A DNA stretch of 64,000 nt. Source: an uncultured Planktomarina sp. GTDB taxonomy: Bacteria; Pseudomonadota; Alphaproteobacteria; Rhodobacterales; Rhodobacteraceae. Under the pieces are notes generated by a model. That model was given only the letters and a program-made list of their open reading frames with translations, made no database searches and was not told the origin of the DNA. Of this stretch, positions 15,406 to 24,689 are shown piece by piece. The stretch is taken from positions 372,001 through 436,000 of the forward strand of contig CAJIZA010000003.1 in NCBI GenBank assembly GCA_905181815.1. The letters run 5' to 3'. The position numbers were made by a program, and so were the translations under genes. Position 1 is the stretch's first letter, and the number at the start of each line of letters is the position of its first letter.

Positions 15406-18400
15406 ATGGCATGGGAATTTTGGGTCGATCGCGGGGGCACGTTCACGGATATCGTGGCGCAAGATCCCAATGGCGCGCTTCACAGTCACAAGCTTTTGTC
15501 TGAAAACCCAGAGCAATATAAAGATGCGGCTGTCGCCGGAATACGCAACATGCTCGCCGATACAGATCTGGAGGCGGCTGATATTGCAGCGGTGAAGATG
15601 GGCACAACTGTGGCCACAAATGCCTTGTTGGAACGTAAGGGCGCAAGAGTGCTTTTGATGATCACCGAGGGCTTTGGCGATCTACTTGAAATCGGGTACC
15701 AGACCCGCCCTGATTTATTTGCCATGCAAATTTCACGACCAGAGCTGCTCTATGACACCGTTGTAGAGGTTGCAGAGCGCCTTGATGCGGCAGGTAGAGT
15801 TCTAACTGCCTTGGAGCTTTCCCGCGCTCGCGCCGATATGGAAGTGGCCCATGCGGCGGGGGTGCGGTCCATCGCAATTGCACTGCTGCATGCCTATCTC
15901 AATCCGATTCATGAGCAGCAATTGGCACAATTGGCCGCCGAGCTTGGCTTTTCGCAAGTCTCGACCTCACATGAGGTGTCTGGGCTGGCCAAGTTGGTTG
16001 GGCGCGGTGATACCACCGTGGTGGACGCTTACCTGTCTCCAATCTTGCGGCGCTATGTCGATCAGGTGGCGGGAGCTTTGAATATTGGGGGAAATTGCAA
16101 GGCATTGATGTTTATGCAGTCGAACGGTGGGCTTACAGATGCGCAAAAATTCCAAGGCAAAGATGCCATTCTATCTGGTCCCGCAGGCGGCATTGTTGGC
16201 ATGGTGCAAACCGGTCAACAGGCAGGATTTGATAAGCTGATTGGCTTTGATATGGGCGGCACCTCCACCGATGTTAGTCATTTTGCTGGCAAATTTGAGC
16301 GCAGTTTTGAGACCGAAGTAGCCGGCGTGCGGATGCGGGCACCGATGATGGATATCCACACGGTGGCGGCCGGTGGTGGCTCGATTTGCAGCTATCGTGA
16401 TGGCCGGTTCCAAGTGGGACCAGAAAGTGCCGGCGCTGATCCTGGCCCGGCCAGCTACCGCCGGGGCGGGCCTTTAACTGTCACGGATTGTAATGTGATT
16501 TTGGGCGCGCTTTCTGTGGATTATTTTCCCGCTGTTTTCGGAGTATCCGGGACATTGCCTTTGGATGCGCAGGCGGCTGTCGCGCGGATCGAAGCCTTGG
16601 CGGCACACCATGGTTTGGAGGGTACGGCAGAAGATATGGCGCAGGGCTTTTTGGACATTGCCGTGCAGAATATGGCCAATGCGATCAAGAAAATCAGCGT
16701 CGAGCGCGGCCATGATATCACGTCCTATACGCTTCAGAGCTTTGGTGGGGCGGGAGGGCAGCATGCCTGTTTGGTGGCTGAAGCCCTGGGCATGTCGCGG
16801 GTGATGGTCCATCCTTTTGCCGGTGTCCTCTCCGCCTATGGCATGGGCCTGGCTGATGTGCGCTGTCTGCGAGAAGGGCAGTTAGATTGTGATCTATCGG
16901 ATACCGATCAGGTGTCGGCGCGGTTGGCAATATTGCAAGAGGCAGCACGGGCGGAATTGCTTAGTCAAGGCATCACTGACCCGCGGCTCGAAATCACTGC
17001 GCATTTGCGCTACGAGGGATCTCATCAATCTTTGGGCGTCGCCTACGGCGGGCAACAAAAAATGGTTGCGGACTTTGAGGCCGCTCATATGGCGCGCTTT
17101 GGCTTTGCCTCGCCGGATCGCAAGCTGCAATATGAGATGCTCAGTGTTGAGGCTATTGGCGAGATGGCGCATGCGGCAACCCCATCCCAGAATTTTGGTG
17201 CCGGCGTACCTGTTGGTGAAAGCAAGCTGTACCGCAAAACCTGGCATGAGACCCAAGTCTATGACCGCGGGCTTTTGCGGAAAGATCAGGTGATCTCGGG
17301 TCCGGCCATAATCATTGAACCCACCGGGACCAATGTGGTCGAGCCGGGCTGGCAAGCGCGGCAAGACGCGCTGGGGAATTTGATCTTGGAGCATATTGCC
17401 CGCAAGCCACGCGATCTGGCCAGTACGAAGGCTGATCCGATCCTATTGGAGGTGATGTCAAACCGCTTTATGTCTATTGCGGACCAAATGGGCGCCACAT
17501 TGGCCAACACAAGCTGGTCGGTAAATATCAAAGAGCGGTTTGATTTTTCCTGTGCGATTTTTGACGGGCAAGGGGACTTGGTGGCCAATGCGCCGCATGT
17601 GCCGGTGCATTTGGGCTCCATGTCGGACAGCATCAAAACAGTCATGCAGCAAAACCCGTCGATTGCAGAGGGCGATGCTTTTATGCTGAACTCCCCCTAT
17701 AACGGCGGTACGCATTTGCCAGATGTCACCGTTGTCACGCCCGTTTTTGTTGCGGGCAAACCGGCCTATTGGCTCGGTTCGCGTGGGCATCATGCGGATA
17801 TCGGCGGCCGCACGCCAGGATCCGCGCCGCCAGACAGCCAGCATATCGAGGAAGAGGGGGTTCTGATTGATAATGTGCAATTGGTCCGCGCCGGAACCCT
17901 ATGCGAAAGCACGGCCATCGATGTTTTGTCGTCGGGCCGATACCCCTGTCGCAATATTTCTCAAAATATGGCCGATCTCAAAGCGCAGATTGCCGCCAAT
18001 GAAACGGGGCGGCGCGAATTGTTGCGCATGGTAGACAGCTATGGGGCGGCGGCAGTCACGGCCTATATGGGGCATGTGCAGGACAATGCTGAGCAGAGTG
18101 TGCGCGCAGTGATCGCGGGTCTGAAGGACGGAAGCTTTGTCTATCCTATGGACACCGGCCAACAGATCAAAGTCACCGTGAAAATCGATCATGCCTCTGG
18201 CCGGGCCTGCGTCGATTTTAGGGGCACCAGTGCGCAGCATCCAGGCAATTACAACGCGCCTTTTGCGGTTTCACGAGCGGTGGTGCTGTATGTATTCCGT
18301 ATGATGGTTGGTAAAAATATCCCGCTGAATGAGGGCTGTCTTAAGCCGCTAGATATTATCGTGCCAGAAAATTCCATGCTCAACCCGGCCTATCCGGCTG

Positions 18401-18951
18401 CGGTGATTGCCGGCAACACGGAAGTCAGCCAAGCGGCCTGCAACGCCCTTATTGGGGCGCTGGGCATTATGGCCGGCAGCCAAGGCACTATGAATAATTT
18501 TGTCTGGGGCAATGCGGAGTTTCAAAACTATGAAACCATTGCTGGCGGCACAGGCGCTGGGCCGGGATTTCATGGCTGTGATGCGGTGCAAACTCATATG
18601 ACGAACACGAAAATGACGGATCCTGAGATTTTGGAAAGCCGTTTTCCTGTACGCTTGTGGAGCTTTGCCATACGGCGGGGATCGGGGGGCGCTGGCGCGT
18701 ATCGCGGCGGGCATGGGGCGCTGCGGCGCTTGGAGTTTTTAACGGATGTGACAGTGACAACCCTATGCTCTCACCGGACCATCCCGCCGTTCGGAGCCGT
18801 GGGGGGTGGTACGGGCTTCACCGGTGAAAATTGGGCGGAATTGCCAGATGGTCGGCAGATTGCGTTGCAAGGAAACGATGAGATTGATCTGCCAGCAGGG
18901 TCCATTTTCGGATTGGCAACCCCTGGGGGTGGCGGTTGGGGCAGAGCTTAA
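15406..18951 (+). CDS. oplA: 5-oxoprolinase (fused HyuA/HyuB, ATP-dependent)
   Basis: The 1181-residue protein fuses a HyuA-type ATPase half (about 1-680) to a HyuB-type half (about 690-1181), as in 5-oxoprolinases that open 5-oxo-L-proline to glutamate with ATP. Seen motifs are WVDRGGTFTDIV at the N-terminus, FDMGGTSTDVSHF, the QSFGGAGGQHA segment, and HVPVHLGSM and SPYNGGTHLPD in the B half. The C-terminal glycine-rich FGLATPGGGGWG is typical. Length and fusion favour oxoprolinase over separate hydantoinase subunits. The ATG at 15406 follows AGGAGGAG by a normal distance; the frame extends 18 codons upstream without function. No pxp genes (pxpABC) are adjacent. Confidence 0.88.
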   Translation: MAWEFWVDRGGTFTDIVAQDPNGALHSHKLLSENPEQYKDAAVAGIRNMLADTDLEAADIAAVKMGTTVATNALLERKGARVLLMITEGFGDLLEIGYQTRPDLFAMQISRPELLYDTVVEVAERLDAAGRVLTALELSRARADMEVAHAAGVRSIAIALLHAYLNPIHEQQLAQLAAELGFSQVSTSHEVSGLAKLVGRGDTTVVDAYLSPILRRYVDQVAGALNIGGNCKALMFMQSNGGLTDAQKFQGKDAILSGPAGGIVGMVQTGQQAGFDKLIGFDMGGTSTDVSHFAGKFERSFETEVAGVRMRAPMMDIHTVAAGGGSICSYRDGRFQVGPESAGADPGPASYRRGGPLTVTDCNVILGALSVDYFPAVFGVSGTLPLDAQAAVARIEALAAHHGLEGTAEDMAQGFLDIAVQNMANAIKKISVERGHDITSYTLQSFGGAGGQHACLVAEALGMSRVMVHPFAGVLSAYGMGLADVRCLREGQLDCDLSDTDQVSARLAILQEAARAELLSQGITDPRLEITAHLRYEGSHQSLGVAYGGQQKMVADFEAAHMARFGFASPDRKLQYEMLSVEAIGEMAHAATPSQNFGAGVPVGESKLYRKTWHETQVYDRGLLRKDQVISGPAIIIEPTGTNVVEPGWQARQDALGNLILEHIARKPRDLASTKADPILLEVMSNRFMSIADQMGATLANTSWSVNIKERFDFSCAIFDGQGDLVANAPHVPVHLGSMSDSIKTVMQQNPSIAEGDAFMLNSPYNGGTHLPDVTVVTPVFVAGKPAYWLGSRGHHADIGGRTPGSAPPDSQHIEEEGVLIDNVQLVRAGTLCESTAIDVLSSGRYPCRNISQNMADLKAQIAANETGRRELLRMVDSYGAAAVTAYMGHVQDNAEQSVRAVIAGLKDGSFVYPMDTGQQIKVTVKIDHASGRACVDFRGTSAQHPGNYNAPFAVSRAVVLYVFRMMVGKNIPLNEGCLKPLDIIVPENSMLNPAYPAAVIAGNTEVSQAACNALIGALGIMAGSQGTMNNFVWGNAEFQNYETIAGGTGAGPGFHGCDAVQTHMTNTKMTDPEILESRFPVRLWSFAIRRGSGGAGAYRGGHGALRRLEFLTDVTVTTLCSHRTIPPFGAVGGGTGFTGENWAELPDGRQIALQGNDEIDLPAGSIFGLATPGGGGWGRA

Positions 18952-19055
18952 GCGCAGGGGCAACCGTTGAGGAATTGAATTATAGAATACCCTTCCAAAA
19001 GACGTGCCGCCAAAGTATCATATTCCTTTGCGATGATGCCGAAATTTTGCCTAAT

Positions 19056-19081
19056 GCGGGACGGCGTTCGAACCGTCCCGC
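19056..19081 (-). terminator. Hairpin after the aminotransferase gene
   Basis: GCGGGACGG (19056-19064) pairs perfectly with CCGTCCCGC (19073-19081) around an 8-base loop. It lies just beyond the stop codon of the minus-strand aminotransferase at 19089 and before the oxoprolinase gene on the other side. No strong T-run follows on either strand, so termination efficiency is uncertain. Confidence 0.55.
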
Positions 19082-19088
19082 TGACCGT

Positions 19089-20441
19089 TTATATGGCTTT
19101 GAGACCAACGCGAAGATCATCCAAGATTTTTGACACATCTGCCTCTGTTAGCGTCAGGGGTGGGGACATCAAAAGATTGTTGCCGCCCATACGCACCATC
19201 GTGCCAGATTGATAGCAGGCTTTATGGGCGCGTTTGAGGCTGGGCATATCCATTGGGGTTTTGGCATCCTGATCAGAGACCAACTCAACCGCGGCCATCA
19301 ACCCATGTCCGCCGCGCACATCGCCGATAATGTCGAATTCCTCTTGCAGGGTTTTCAATCCGTTATGGAGCTGGGTGCCCCGGGCTGCGGCATTGCTCTT
19401 TAGGTTCAGTCGCACCGTCTCGCTCAAACAGGCATTAACCGCTGCCATGCCCACAGGGTGAGCCGAGTAGGTATAGCCATGAAAAATTCCACCCTCACCG
19501 GATTGATCGCTTTCAAAGGTCTCTGCCACTTTGGCATTCAATAAAGTGGCTCCAACAGGGAAATAGGCTGAAGTAATGCCCTTGGCTGTGGTCATCATGT
19601 CAGGTTGCACGCCCCAATGGCGCGCGCCAGACCAATCGCCGGTACGACCGAAGCCAGTGATCACCTCATCTGAGATCATCAAAATACCATATTTGTCGCA
19701 AATATCCCGCGCTAGTTTCATGAAGCTCTCATGATAGACGATCACCCCGCCTGCGCCTTGGATCGGCTCCAGAATGAAAGCGGCAATGGTGGAAGGATCT
19801 TGGAACAAGATCTCATCTTCCATGGCTTGAGCCACCAATTGCGCCAATTTGGCCGGATCGCTCTCATTGAATGGATTGCGATAGCTGTAGGGTGAGGGCA
19901 GGTGATAGCAGCCCGGTAGCAAGGGCTCATAGGCCGTCCGGAACCGAGCATTGCCATTTACTGAGGCACCGCCAAAATGCGTGCCGTGATAGCCTTTCTT
20001 GAGGCTGAGAAATTTGATCCGCTGTGGTTGACCGCGCAAGCGATGATATTGGCGCGATAACCGCAAGGCGGTTTCCACCGAGTCAGAGCCGCCAGAGGTG
20101 AAAAATGCCCGTGCCATACCATCTGGTTTGAAGAAATTCACCACCGTCTCCGCCGCTTCAATCGCAGGAGCGTTGCTGGTACCGGCGAAGGCGGAATAAT
20201 AGGGAAGCTTGGACAGTTGGTCTGAGATTGCCTGTTTTACCACGTCGTTGGAATAGCCCAGATTGGCGCACCAGAGACCGCCGACGGCGTCAATTGTTTC
20301 GTGGCCATCAATGTCAGTGATGCGCACGCCTTCGGCGCAGTCAATGATGGTGGGGGCATTGGCTTGCAAATCACCAGGATGACCCATCGGGTGCCATATT
20401 TGCCTTGCGTTTAGGTCTTTGAGCTCTTGAATGTCTTTCAT
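19089..20441 (-). CDS. Class-III aminotransferase (omega-amine:pyruvate type)
   Basis: A PLP-dependent aminotransferase of 450 residues that moves a terminal amino group to pyruvate or another keto acid. The fold-type I class III signatures are clear: AVGGLWCANLGYS, FFTSGGSDSVETALRLSRQY, ILEPIQGAGGV, ISDEVITGFGRTG and the PLP lysine K287 in TTAKGITS. The substrate could be an omega-amino acid, a diamine or beta-alanine. It resembles but is clearly distinct from the taurine aminotransferase at 36770-38158. The start overlaps the allA stop (ATGA), so the two are translationally coupled at the tail of the long minus-strand galactoside transcription unit. Confidence 0.85.
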   Translation of the reverse strand: MKDIQELKDLNARQIWHPMGHPGDLQANAPTIIDCAEGVRITDIDGHETIDAVGGLWCANLGYSNDVVKQAISDQLSKLPYYSAFAGTSNAPAIEAAETVVNFFKPDGMARAFFTSGGSDSVETALRLSRQYHRLRGQPQRIKFLSLKKGYHGTHFGGASVNGNARFRTAYEPLLPGCYHLPSPYSYRNPFNESDPAKLAQLVAQAMEDEILFQDPSTIAAFILEPIQGAGGVIVYHESFMKLARDICDKYGILMISDEVITGFGRTGDWSGARHWGVQPDMMTTAKGITSAYFPVGATLLNAKVAETFESDQSGEGGIFHGYTYSAHPVGMAAVNACLSETVRLNLKSNAAARGTQLHNGLKTLQEEFDIIGDVRGGHGLMAAVELVSDQDAKTPMDMPSLKRAHKACYQSGTMVRMGGNNLLMSPPLTLTEADVSKILDDLRVGLKAI

Positions 20442-20932
20442 TTCACATCTCCTGAGACTGTGAAGGGTATTTCATACCAGTATTCTTCTAAATTTGCGCT
20501 GTTGCCTATCCGATCCACGACGGCAAATAGGCCGGGAGCGAACAAAGGGGTTAACACACCATGCCAGATATTGCGGTGAAAGTTTATTCCCTGTCCAGCC
20601 TCTGTGCGAAAGGCCAAGGGGCGGCCAGGAATGCCGTTTTCATCTGGAGCCACTATCACCAAAAAAGGATTCTCAGTCATGGGGATAAAGGCCTGCGAGC
20701 CTTCTGGATGCCGCTCCACCAGTTCCAAAACATAGGGTAGGCTGCGCGGTGTGGCGTCAAATAAGCTGATACCTGCCTGGCCGTCCGCTCCGAAATTCAT
20801 CAATGCCAAATCATGATGCCGGCCGCAAAGCCCTTGATTGATGAGCTTATCAGGCGCGGATTTCAGCGTCAGAATATCACCATAGGGCGCGAAAGCGTCT
20901 TGGGTTAGGGGGTGGATGAGGATGTCAGTCAT
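20438..20932 (-). CDS. allA: Ureidoglycolate lyase
   Basis: The 164-residue protein is of AllA length and shows the cupin-like family pattern: FAPYGDIL, SLFDATPRSLPYVLELVERHPEGSQAF split over two beta strands, FLVIVAP and FHRNIWHGVLTPL. AllA releases urea from ureidoglycolate to give glyoxylate in allantoin degradation. No other allantoin gene is present; it is 25 bases downstream of galM and overlaps the aminotransferase. It may therefore act on another ureido or small acid compound, or simply have been captured by the operon. The family assignment is firm, the role here less so. Confidence 0.82.
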   Translation of the reverse strand: MTDILIHPLTQDAFAPYGDILTLKSAPDKLINQGLCGRHHDLALMNFGADGQAGISLFDATPRSLPYVLELVERHPEGSQAFIPMTENPFLVIVAPDENGIPGRPLAFRTEAGQGINFHRNIWHGVLTPLFAPGLFAVVDRIGNSANLEEYWYEIPFTVSGDVK

Positions 20933-20957
20933 GAATCAGCCCTTTTCAACTTCACAG

Positions 20958-21965
20958 CTAACCTATCTGCTTGGTGGAGAAGGTCCAGCTTGTGATTTGG
21001 TGATAGGGAGTTTCGGGGCGCAATATAATATCGGGGAAATGACGCTGGTCCAATGAGCCCGGCCAGCTTTGTGCCTCGAGCGCCGGCGCGGCATAGGGCC
21101 CATAGGGCGCGCCGTGATGGGTCGAATAATCGCGCCCGTCGATCGTACCTCCATCATAGAGCTGCAGCCCGCATTCGGTTGTGGCCATCTCCATGCAAAC
21201 CCCTTCCAGCCCGGTCAAGGTCGCAATAGGGCGCAGCGGGGCTTTTGTGGAGCCAAGACAGAGGTTGAGATCATAAAAGTCGCGTGCGTCGCCTGCCAGG
21301 GTGCATCCGGCGCGGAAATCATTGGGGCCGTTATCCACCGGCAAGATGCGTCCCGTAGGCATCAACTCTGCATCTGGTTCGCTGTAGTGATCGGCGGCTA
21401 TTTGAAGCGTCTGCCCACTATAGCCCGGCTTTGAGTCCAAGGACCAATAGGAATGATTGGCGGGGTTGAAGGGGGTCGGTGCATCGCTGGAGGCCGTGGC
21501 GGTCATGCGCAGGCTGGCCTGCTCAATGTCATAGCGCAGCGTGATCTCGCGGTTCCCAGGAAAGCCGCCCAATCCATCGGGTAAGTGCAACGTCAGCATG
21601 ACATAGTCTGATTCATACTCGGCAATACTCCAAATCTGCCGATGCATGCCGGTGCTTCCGGAATGCTGGGTCAAATTGCCAGAATGGTGCTTTTCAAACC
21701 TGTAGGTCTTTCCGTCAATCTTGGCGGTGCAGCCTTTAATCCGATTTATGACGGGTCCCATGAAGGAGCCAAAGCTGCTTAATTTCCCCTCATAGCCCGC
21801 CACATCAGGACTGCCGAGGGTCAGGGGCCAGGGCACGCTGGTCAGCCGAACATCATTGATCACCGCGCCGAGGGTCAGGATCGTGACGGTGAGCTGTTCA
21901 GAGCGCAGGGTGATTTTTTGCACATGGCGTCCATCGGCCACCTGTCCAAAAGTTTCGGGTCGCAT
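20958..21965 (-). CDS. galM: Aldose 1-epimerase (galactose mutarotase)
   Basis: The 335-residue beta-sandwich protein interconverts alpha and beta anomers of galactose or related aldoses. It keeps the GalM elements VTILTLGAVINDV near the N-terminus, the FNPANHSYWSL histidine motif and a late glutamate region (PALEAQSWPGSLDQRHFP). The ATG at 21963-21965 overlaps the TAA of the beta-galactosidase gene as TAATG, so translation is coupled; a start 15 bases earlier is possible but less likely. In this cluster it would supply the anomer required by the downstream galactose dehydrogenase after hydrolysis of alpha- and beta-galactosides. Confidence 0.88.
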   Translation of the reverse strand: MRPETFGQVADGRHVQKITLRSEQLTVTILTLGAVINDVRLTSVPWPLTLGSPDVAGYEGKLSSFGSFMGPVINRIKGCTAKIDGKTYRFEKHHSGNLTQHSGSTGMHRQIWSIAEYESDYVMLTLHLPDGLGGFPGNREITLRYDIEQASLRMTATASSDAPTPFNPANHSYWSLDSKPGYSGQTLQIAADHYSEPDAELMPTGRILPVDNGPNDFRAGCTLAGDARDFYDLNLCLGSTKAPLRPIATLTGLEGVCMEMATTECGLQLYDGGTIDGRDYSTHHGAPYGPYAAPALEAQSWPGSLDQRHFPDIILRPETPYHQITSWTFSTKQIG

Positions 21966-23845
21966 TATTGGGACTCCCAAAGCACACCTGCAGCTGGCAG
22001 GGTCATCCCTTGGTAGGTAACGCTGCGCGGTCCGTAGTTAAACCAAAACCTATGGCTGTTTGTTTCCCGCAGACGCAAATCTGGCGGTAAATCCATCAGG
22101 TCAAGTCCGGCTTGCTCTGTCAGCATTTCCAGAATTCGCCGCCAGCCTGTCGCATCGGGCCATCCGGCAATGTAGATCATCTGCGCATTGCGCACAGCTG
22201 CGGGGGCGCCCTCCTCGAGGCGCAAGATCACGGTATCCGTGGTTTCAATGGCTTCACGCCATTTTATAAATGCCCCACCCCCGTCCAGGGCCATCGGCGC
22301 AAAAGGTGGAAGGCTTTCCACAAAGGTGACCTTTGTGAAGAGGCCGGCAATATCGGGGCCAAGACCCTCAGGTATGGTCAGCTCTTTGGTTTTGGATCCG
22401 GCCCGAGGCCCCGCCACAACCAAACCGCTGCGCAGGCTTTCTGGTACGGTCAACAGGCCCGGGGCGAAGGTGATTTTATAGGCGCTGGGATCGACAGATT
22501 TGGGCACGACATCCACCGAGAGGCCGGCCCGCCGCAAAGCCCGGTAACAGTCAAACACCAGTTGGAAATAATCGAAATCTGCGCCTTGCGGCTGGCTTTC
22601 CCAAGCGTAGGCGCTGTCATAGTCAAAGACCAGCGCAACCGGGGCTGTTGCAGTACCAACATGTGGCACCTCTGCCAATTCTGCGGCGACTTGGGCGGCC
22701 TCGGCCAGGGCCGGGGCGGGGCTGCGGTCAGGGTGCAACAGGCCTGCGTGCATTTGTTCTTGCGCGAATGGCGCTTGCCGCCAGCGGAAATAGCATACGG
22801 TTTCTGCGCCATGGGCGAAAGCCTCCCACGCCCAAAGGCGGGGCATGCCCGGTAGGGGAGCGGGGTTCCATGGTGCCCAGTTGACTGGGCCGGGCTGTTG
22901 CTCCATCACCCACCAGCGCCCAGCGGAGGTGGCGCGGTACAAATCATGATGGAAGGCTTGAAAGTCTGGATCACCTTGGCGCAGATAATGCGCTTGCGCG
23001 GTTTCATCGGCTCCAACGCGGTCCAGCAAAAAACCCATAGGGTAGCTGTCCCAGGATGATATATCCAAATCTGCACCCAGGTCAAAATGATCAAAGGCGG
23101 TGATACGGCCCATGAAATTATGAATGATGGGACGATCCGAATATTTGCGAATTTCGTCACATTGTACACGATTGAACATCACGACCTGATCGGATGAGAA
23201 CCTACGAAAGGCCAAGACATGGCTGGGGTTTGGTTCAGTGACGGTTTGATTGGGCAAATCTAACTGACCGAAACTGTCATACTCCATAGACCAAAATACA
23301 TTCCCCCAAGCTGCATTGAGCGCTTGTGGGGATTGATAGCGCTGGGCGCACCAGTCTTGAAAGGCGTGTTTGGCATGAGTCGAATAGCTGATGGCAGTAT
23401 CGTGACAGTCATACTCATTGTCAGTCTGCCATGCCGCAATGGTCGGGTTCGCGCCATAGCGTTCGGCCATCAGGCGGGTGATGCGTCGGGCCTCTTCTCG
23501 GTAGGCTGCATGGCTAAAACAATAGTGGCGCCGCGAGCCAAATTTGCGGATCTCGCCGTGGCTGCTGCGGGCCAGCATGTCTGGATGTTTGTCCAGCATC
23601 CAGCGGGGTGGGGTGGCGGTGGGTGTGCCCAAGATGACCTTGAGGCCCACTTTTCCCAAAGCCGCAATTGCGCGGTCCAGCCAACCCCAGTCAAATTGTC
23701 CCGGCTGCGGTTCAAGGCGCGACCAAGAAAATTCACCAATCCGCACCCAGGTGAGACCGGTTTCAGCCATCAATTGCGCATCGCGATCCCAAATCTCTTC
23801 GGGCCAATGTTCTGGATAATAACAAACTCCGAGGCTGCGTTTCAT
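21965..23845 (-). CDS. GH42 beta-galactosidase
   Basis: The 626-residue protein matches glycoside hydrolase family 42, cytoplasmic enzymes that remove terminal beta-galactose. The N-terminal GVCYYPEHWPEEIW is a family hallmark. The acid/base glutamate is E144 in TDNEYD and the nucleophile E315 in WWVMEQQPGPVNW; the trimerisation domain and a small C-terminal domain follow. There is no signal peptide, so it acts on imported short galactosides. The ATG at 23843-23845 lies 7 bases after the lactonase stop, with GAGG overlapping that stop. GH42 enzymes often prefer short beta-galactosides over lactose, which matters for the substrate question discussed under findings. Confidence 0.92.
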   Translation of the reverse strand: MKRSLGVCYYPEHWPEEIWDRDAQLMAETGLTWVRIGEFSWSRLEPQPGQFDWGWLDRAIAALGKVGLKVILGTPTATPPRWMLDKHPDMLARSSHGEIRKFGSRRHYCFSHAAYREEARRITRLMAERYGANPTIAAWQTDNEYDCHDTAISYSTHAKHAFQDWCAQRYQSPQALNAAWGNVFWSMEYDSFGQLDLPNQTVTEPNPSHVLAFRRFSSDQVVMFNRVQCDEIRKYSDRPIIHNFMGRITAFDHFDLGADLDISSWDSYPMGFLLDRVGADETAQAHYLRQGDPDFQAFHHDLYRATSAGRWWVMEQQPGPVNWAPWNPAPLPGMPRLWAWEAFAHGAETVCYFRWRQAPFAQEQMHAGLLHPDRSPAPALAEAAQVAAELAEVPHVGTATAPVALVFDYDSAYAWESQPQGADFDYFQLVFDCYRALRRAGLSVDVVPKSVDPSAYKITFAPGLLTVPESLRSGLVVAGPRAGSKTKELTIPEGLGPDIAGLFTKVTFVESLPPFAPMALDGGGAFIKWREAIETTDTVILRLEEGAPAAVRNAQMIYIAGWPDATGWRRILEMLTEQAGLDLMDLPPDLRLRETNSHRFWFNYGPRSVTYQGMTLPAAGVLWESQ

Positions 23846-23852
23846 TGGGACC

Positions 23853-24689
23853 TCACAAAATGACCTGATGTTCAAGCTGTCCGATGGCGGAGACCTCGGC
23901 AACAAAGGTTTGGCCATCATGCGCAGTCAGGGCCGCCGCCGCGATGCCTTCCGTTGCACTGGTACAAAAAATTTGGCTGCTGGCTCCCGCAAAGGCGGGG
24001 CATGTGGCATGCGCGGCACCGATTTCTAGGGTCTGCAACAAGATGCCCTTTGGACTGTAACAGGCCAGACGCGCCGCGCCCCATTGCGCGTTCCAAATAT
24101 TGCCCTGCGCATCCACCACGGCACCGTCTGGATTTTCAGCCGTTCCGGTCAGGTCTACCGCCACGCGCGGCGCGCTGCATGGCCAGCCATCCGTATCCAG
24201 ATCCACCGCAAGAATTTGCCGGAGCGGGGTGTCGGTGAAATAGGCGGTATGCCCATCTAGTGCAAAACATATGGCATTGGGAATGGTAATCTCAGGGAAC
24301 AGCTGTACCAAATTACCGCGGTAATATCGATAAATCGCGCCGGCCTTCGCCTCTGCTTTCTTACCCATTGTGCCAATCCAAAACCCACCCTGGGGATCAC
24401 AGCGCCCATCATTGGAACGTGTAATGGGATTGTTTGCTTCGAGGTCGCAAAGTTTCGTTTGATTGTGATCGCCAAGATGGAAGCGAAACAGCTGACTTTC
24501 AGAGGCGATGAGCAACTCATCGTGGCTGATCCAACCAGCAGCAGAGACATATTCATCAAATTGCCAAACGGCGGTTTTGCTGAGCAACTGATGGGCGTTG
24601 ATGTCAAACCAGAAGAGTTCGCCACGCAAAGGATGCCAGAGCGGACCCTCGCCCAGGCTGCAAGGGCGGGTATCGAAAACGCTTACCAT
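23853..24689 (-). CDS. SMP-30/gluconolactonase family sugar lactonase
   Basis: This 278-residue six-bladed beta-propeller hydrolyses sugar-acid lactones. It has the SMP-30 metal site elements: the N-terminal SLGEGPLWHP (Glu), ITRSNDGRCDPQGGFWIGTMG (Asn, Asp) and NPDGAVVDAQGNIWNAQWG. Placed between dgoA and the beta-galactosidase, it most likely opens D-galactono-lactone made by the galactose dehydrogenase to galactonate. Its ATG overlaps the dgoA stop (ATGGTAA), indicating coupling. Confidence 0.87.
   Translation of the reverse strand: MVSVFDTRPCSLGEGPLWHPLRGELFWFDINAHQLLSKTAVWQFDEYVSAAGWISHDELLIASESQLFRFHLGDHNQTKLCDLEANNPITRSNDGRCDPQGGFWIGTMGKKAEAKAGAIYRYYRGNLVQLFPEITIPNAICFALDGHTAYFTDTPLRQILAVDLDTDGWPCSAPRVAVDLTGTAENPDGAVVDAQGNIWNAQWGAARLACYSPKGILLQTLEIGAAHATCPAFAGASSQIFCTSATEGIAAAALTAHDGQTFVAEVSAIGQLEHQVIL

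Noticed and set aside
16894..17394. Long open frames antisense to the oxoprolinase and other large genes
   Set aside because: They mirror the codon bias of well-supported genes on the other strand and have no ribosome sites or domains.
19056..19081. tRNA-like TTCGAA loop (possible tRNA fragment or attachment site)
   Set aside because: The stem and loop sizes do not fit a T-arm, and no acceptor, D- or anticodon arms are found. It is better explained as a terminator-like hairpin.
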